DNA of 8,325 nucleotides from Chloroflexota bacterium (GTDB lineage Bacteria > Chloroflexota > Anaerolineae > Fen-1058): positions 1 to 8,325 of the forward strand of contig JACRBO010000713.1 of NCBI GenBank assembly GCA_016219235.1. Direction: 5' to 3'. Position 1 is the first letter of the stretch, and every line of letters begins with the position of its first letter. Below the pieces are notes generated by a model, which saw nothing but the letters and a program-made list of their open reading frames with translations, was not told the origin of the DNA and did no database searches. This document shows, in pieces, positions 5,830-8,325 of the stretch. The translations under genes and the position numbers were made by a program.

Positions 5830-6816
5830 TTACTCAAACTGAAATGTCCACAGATAATCAATCAACGCCCACGTCTGCGCCTCGGTGAAGATCGGCCCCC
5901 AGTACGGCATACCGGTGCCCATGCCGCCGCGCACGATTTTACCTTGCAACAGGGCCGAATTCGCGCCGAGCATGTTCCGCGCGTCGGTGAAATCGATCGG
6001 CGTAACGGTGGCGTGCCCGATCATACCCGGCATATCCGACGGGTTCGCTGTCTGCAATGAACCGGCCATGACGCCATCGCCCTGGCCTGTCTCACCATGA
6101 CAGGCCGCGCAGTTTTCGGCATACAATTTTTTGCCTGCCGCCAATCGCTCCGGCGTTGTGTTCGATTGCCACGTCAGCGCGACTAAGTCCCACACTTGCT
6201 GATCGGTCAACGACTTTGATGAAGCACGCGCGCGCAACTGCCGCCACACCTGCGCGGGACTCTGCACCCGATAGGCGTCGGCCCGATCGAGATCGGCGGC
6301 GACACCGGGTCTGACGTTCAACGCAGCGCCGCGTGCCGCCAAGGGCTTAATATCAGGCGCCACCTCGCTGAGGTGGGGGGCATCCAGATCGAGTTTCAGT
6401 ATCGCGTACAGCGGGGGCGGCTCAACAGGGGTGTTCGTCTCATCCCCTGTCACTTCGATTGTACCCCGCATGCGCCAGTGATTGGCCCCGCACCAGCGCG
6501 TGCAGTAAAACGTGTACTTGCCGGGTCGATCGAAGATCACTGTGGTGGTCGTCCATTTGCCCGGCATTACATCGAGGGTTGGTCGATCGCTTTGGCCGAT
6601 CGCAAAGCCGTGCACGACATCGTCGGAGGTGAGCCGCAAGTTGATCGGTTCGCCAACAGCCGCCGTGATTTCACCCGGTGTCCAGCCGCCCTCGTCGGCC
6701 ATGACGCCGTGCAGCTCGATCGGGCCGCCACCAGCCGATCGGGCTGTCACGATCAGCATCGGCAAACCGATCGCGATCAAAATGACTAACACTCGCGCAC
6801 AGCGTTCAGCCTTCAT
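5830..6816 (-). CDS. CuA cupredoxin-cytochrome c fusion protein (cytochrome c oxidase subunit II-like)
   Basis: A 328-residue exported electron-transfer protein. Residues 6-27 form a signal peptide or anchor helix. A cupredoxin domain (about 30-123) carries a complete CuA site: H69, then C105-x3-C109-x3-H113-x2-M116 within YCTRWCGANHWRM, as in COX subunit II and NosZ. A linker rich in Pro and Ala leads to a class I cytochrome c domain (about 220-328) with the haem motif C236-A-A-C239-H240 and a candidate axial Met at M303 in GMGTGMPYWG. Unlike classical subunit II, there are not two N-terminal TM hairpin helices. The ATG overlaps the upstream stop by 4 nt (ATGA), so translation is probably coupled; a longer frame upstream is open but is just overlap with the FeS gene. 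The probable role is passing electrons from the membrane FeS protein to a periplasmic acceptor. Confidence 0.9.
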   Translation of the reverse strand: MKAERCARVLVILIAIGLPMLIVTARSAGGGPIELHGVMADEGGWTPGEITAAVGEPINLRLTSDDVVHGFAIGQSDRPTLDVMPGKWTTTTVIFDRPGKYTFYCTRWCGANHWRMRGTIEVTGDETNTPVEPPPLYAILKLDLDAPHLSEVAPDIKPLAARGAALNVRPGVAADLDRADAYRVQSPAQVWRQLRARASSKSLTDQQVWDLVALTWQSNTTPERLAAGKKLYAENCAACHGETGQGDGVMAGSLQTANPSDMPGMIGHATVTPIDFTDARNMLGANSALLQGKIVRGGMGTGMPYWGPIFTEAQTWALIDYLWTFQFE

Positions 6817-8296
6817 CCGATCAACAATCCCATTAAACTGGCCGTGACGGCGAAGCAGAAGCCCATCACCGGCGAGGCCTGCAACAGCGCCTTGCGGCCA
6901 GTCGATTTTTCGGCGGCGATGTTGCGCGCCGTCACACACGCCCACGCCAACCCGACGACCAACACACTCGTTTGCAACAGCGGCACCAGCGAGGTGAGAT
7001 ACGGCTGCCAGTTCACATTCAACGTGCCGAAGAGATTCCAGCCCAGCCCCAGCGGATCGCTCAACGTGGGCCACAGATACGAGAGGTTGGCGAACACGAA
7101 CGACAGGCTGAACGCGATCCACGCCGTGAGGCCCAGCGGCACGAGCGCATAGGCGAAGGCGATAAAATTTTCTTAAGCGGTTGATTGGACTTGCTTAAAG
7201 CGCGACCGATGGCGACCGCGCTCAGAAACAGCCCTGGCAAAATCCCGAAAATCAAGCCTAAAAACGAGAGCGCATACATCAGCCACATCCCGCTGCCGAT
7301 GGTGTATGCGGCGGACTTCAACGCGCCCCACGGTCCCAACATCACCGCCGAGTAGATCAGCGCGCCACCCAGCATGATGAAGGCCTTAAACGCCTCATCG
7401 AGTTTGCGATCCGCCGGTTGATGCAAGTCCGCGCCGAACGGTCGCAAGTTAAGCGCGAGGTTGTCGTGCGGACAGGTGCGCAGGCATTCCAGGCACGTGC
7501 CGCAATAGGTGTTCTTCGTCAGCGCGCCGGGATACAACAACCACGGGCAGCCATAACCGTCGGCGCTGCCCACGTAGCACGATTTATCGGTGTGTGCCGC
7601 GCAGATGGCCGTGTCCTTCACGCGAATTTCGAGCGGCGCGAGTTGCGAATACAGGCCAATGAAACCGCCGACGGGGCAGAGATAACGGCAGAAGGCACGC
7701 CGCTCAAAGATCAGGCTGGTGCCGATGGCGACGAAGAGAAAGGCCAACAGCACAATCGCCGTGATGGTGGGCTGCGTCAGGATGACGGCGCTGAACAAGG
7801 CGACCAGTGTAAAGGCGATGTTTTGCAGCCAGATATTGCGAAAGCGTTTGGGCCACTTGCGATTGAGACTCAGCCCTTTTTTCTGAGGGCCAAGCACCGC
7901 GCCATTTTGCAGGCATTCGCCCGGCATGGGAATGGGGCAGATGCTGCACCAGCCGCGTCCGAAGACCGGCACGGCGATCAGCATCAGCAGCGCCCACCAC
8001 GCGATCCACACGAAGACGATGCCGAAGTTGTGACTGCCCACCGGCGTGCCGATCAGGCCGGCAATGATGGCGATGAGAAAACCCGCCAGCGCGATGGCGC
8101 GAGCGATCAACTGCGGCCAGCGATTCTGCAGCACAGCCCGGAGTATAGGCCAACGTAATAGATCAATGCGGCGTCGATCGCGCAGTGGTGCGAGGGCGCG
8201 CTGCACGTTCTGCCGCGCCGCAGGCGCAGGCTGCATCAACAGAGGGATAAGGGTTTCGTTGCGCGCATCTGAACCGTCGAGGTCGTGCCACATCAT
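6813..8296 (-). CDS. NosR/NapH/CcoG-like 4Fe-4S polytopic membrane protein, with apparent -1 frameshift
   Basis: The frame from ATG 8296 reads 376 residues, up to L374-K375-K376, and then degenerates into Arg/Ser/Cys-rich text ending at 7061. A -1 shift at the A4T4 tract (7164-7171) restores membrane-protein sequence, NFIAFAYALVPLGLTAWIAF, continuing for 118 residues to TGA 6813-6815 (about 494 in total). Cysteine motifs: C117-x2-C120-P, C203-x3-C207-P (the NosR/NapH FCxxxCP type), C232, C240, C250, and a ferredoxin cluster C265-x2-C268-x2-C271-x3-C275-P. TM helices lie near 63-83, 91-111, 157-195, 303-322 and 335-363, with more in the C-terminal part. The family moves electrons from quinol or other donors across the membrane. 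The shift may be an assembly indel or two separate genes (7061-8296 and 6813-7142, the latter with a GTG start). It is the first gene of the minus-strand operon in view. Confidence 0.85.
7164..7171 (-). other. Frameshift site in the FeS membrane protein gene (AAAATTTT)
   Basis: Before this tract the 8296 frame codes for membrane-protein sequence; after it only the -1 frame does. The overlap reads K-K then N-F-I-A-F. It does not match a classical X-XXY-YYZ slippery heptamer in the incoming frame, so a missing A (sequencing indel or true mutation) is more likely than programmed shifting. Confidence 0.65.
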
Positions 8297-8305
8297 GCGC
8301 GTTTG

Positions 8306-8311
8306 TCCTTC
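8306..8311 (-). promoter_or_regulatory. Ribosome binding site of the FeS membrane protein gene
   Basis: GAAGGA on the minus strand lies 9 nt before ATG 8296-8294. The frame stays open to the window edge, so an upstream start cannot be excluded, but this motif supports 8296 (or the adjacent ATG at 8293). Confidence 0.6.
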
Positions 8312-8325
8312 GACTGAATTGACCA

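Noticed and set aside
6817..7122. N-terminal extension of the CuA/cytochrome protein to 430 residues
   Set aside because: The extra residues are the out-of-frame reading of the overlapping FeS membrane gene; a signal peptide begins at the ATG at 6816, which overlaps the upstream stop.
7418..8158. 246-codon plus-strand open frame opposite the FeS membrane gene
   Set aside because: Its translation is low-complexity Arg/Ala/Gln-rich and it is antisense to a protein with clear cysteine cluster motifs.

Overview
The window most likely comes from a moderately GC-rich environmental bacterium. A Chloroflexota (Anaerolineae-like) origin is my best guess, from the MacB-type ABC system, the deazaflavin-dependent reductase remnant, the CuA/cytochrome c and FeS membrane proteins and the palindromic intergenic hairpins. 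The taxonomy is inference; no rRNA or tRNA gene is present.

Layout. Positions 1-4010 (+) hold the 3' end of an ABC transporter ATPase, a large MacB/FtsX-type permease and a lipoprotein serine hydrolase of the beta-lactamase/class C PBP fold. A perfect 20-bp inverted repeat separates the ATPase from the permease, and a related hairpin sits at 4051-4114. Positions 4193-4936 (+) hold a full-length alkylmercury lyase (MerB) homologue interrupted by two in-frame TGA codons. It is followed by a decayed deazaflavin (F420)-dependent nitroreductase-family gene (4976-5336). Positions 5323-8296 (-) are a convergent operon: a NosR/NapH-like polyferredoxin membrane protein (with an apparent -1 frameshift), a CuA-cupredoxin/cytochrome c fusion, and a small membrane-anchored DUF1573-type protein that also contains an in-frame TGA.

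Main result. The two TGA codons in the merB-like gene fall exactly on the two catalytic cysteines of MerB (Cys96 and Cys159 in the R831b enzyme). The TGA in the DUF1573 gene directly follows a Cys, in a C-TGA-P-P motif. Each TGA is followed, 18-26 nt downstream, by a hairpin with a small apical loop containing GU, as expected of a bacterial SECIS element. The reading frame after each TGA continues with recognisable conserved sequence to an ordinary stop. I therefore read these as two selenoproteins with three selenocysteines, not as pseudogenes: a di-selenocysteine MerB-like enzyme and a Cys-Sec DUF1573 protein. The selenium machinery (selA, selB, selC, selD) is not in the window and must exist elsewhere in the genome for this to hold.

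How the genes may work together. The ABC genes and the lipoprotein probably form an envelope export or remodelling unit. The minus-strand operon looks like an extracytoplasmic electron-transfer module (FeS membrane protein to CuA/cytochrome c) with a thiol/selenol protein attached. The MerB-like enzyme would be cytoplasmic; no merA, merR, merT or merP is visible, so its substrate is not fixed by context.
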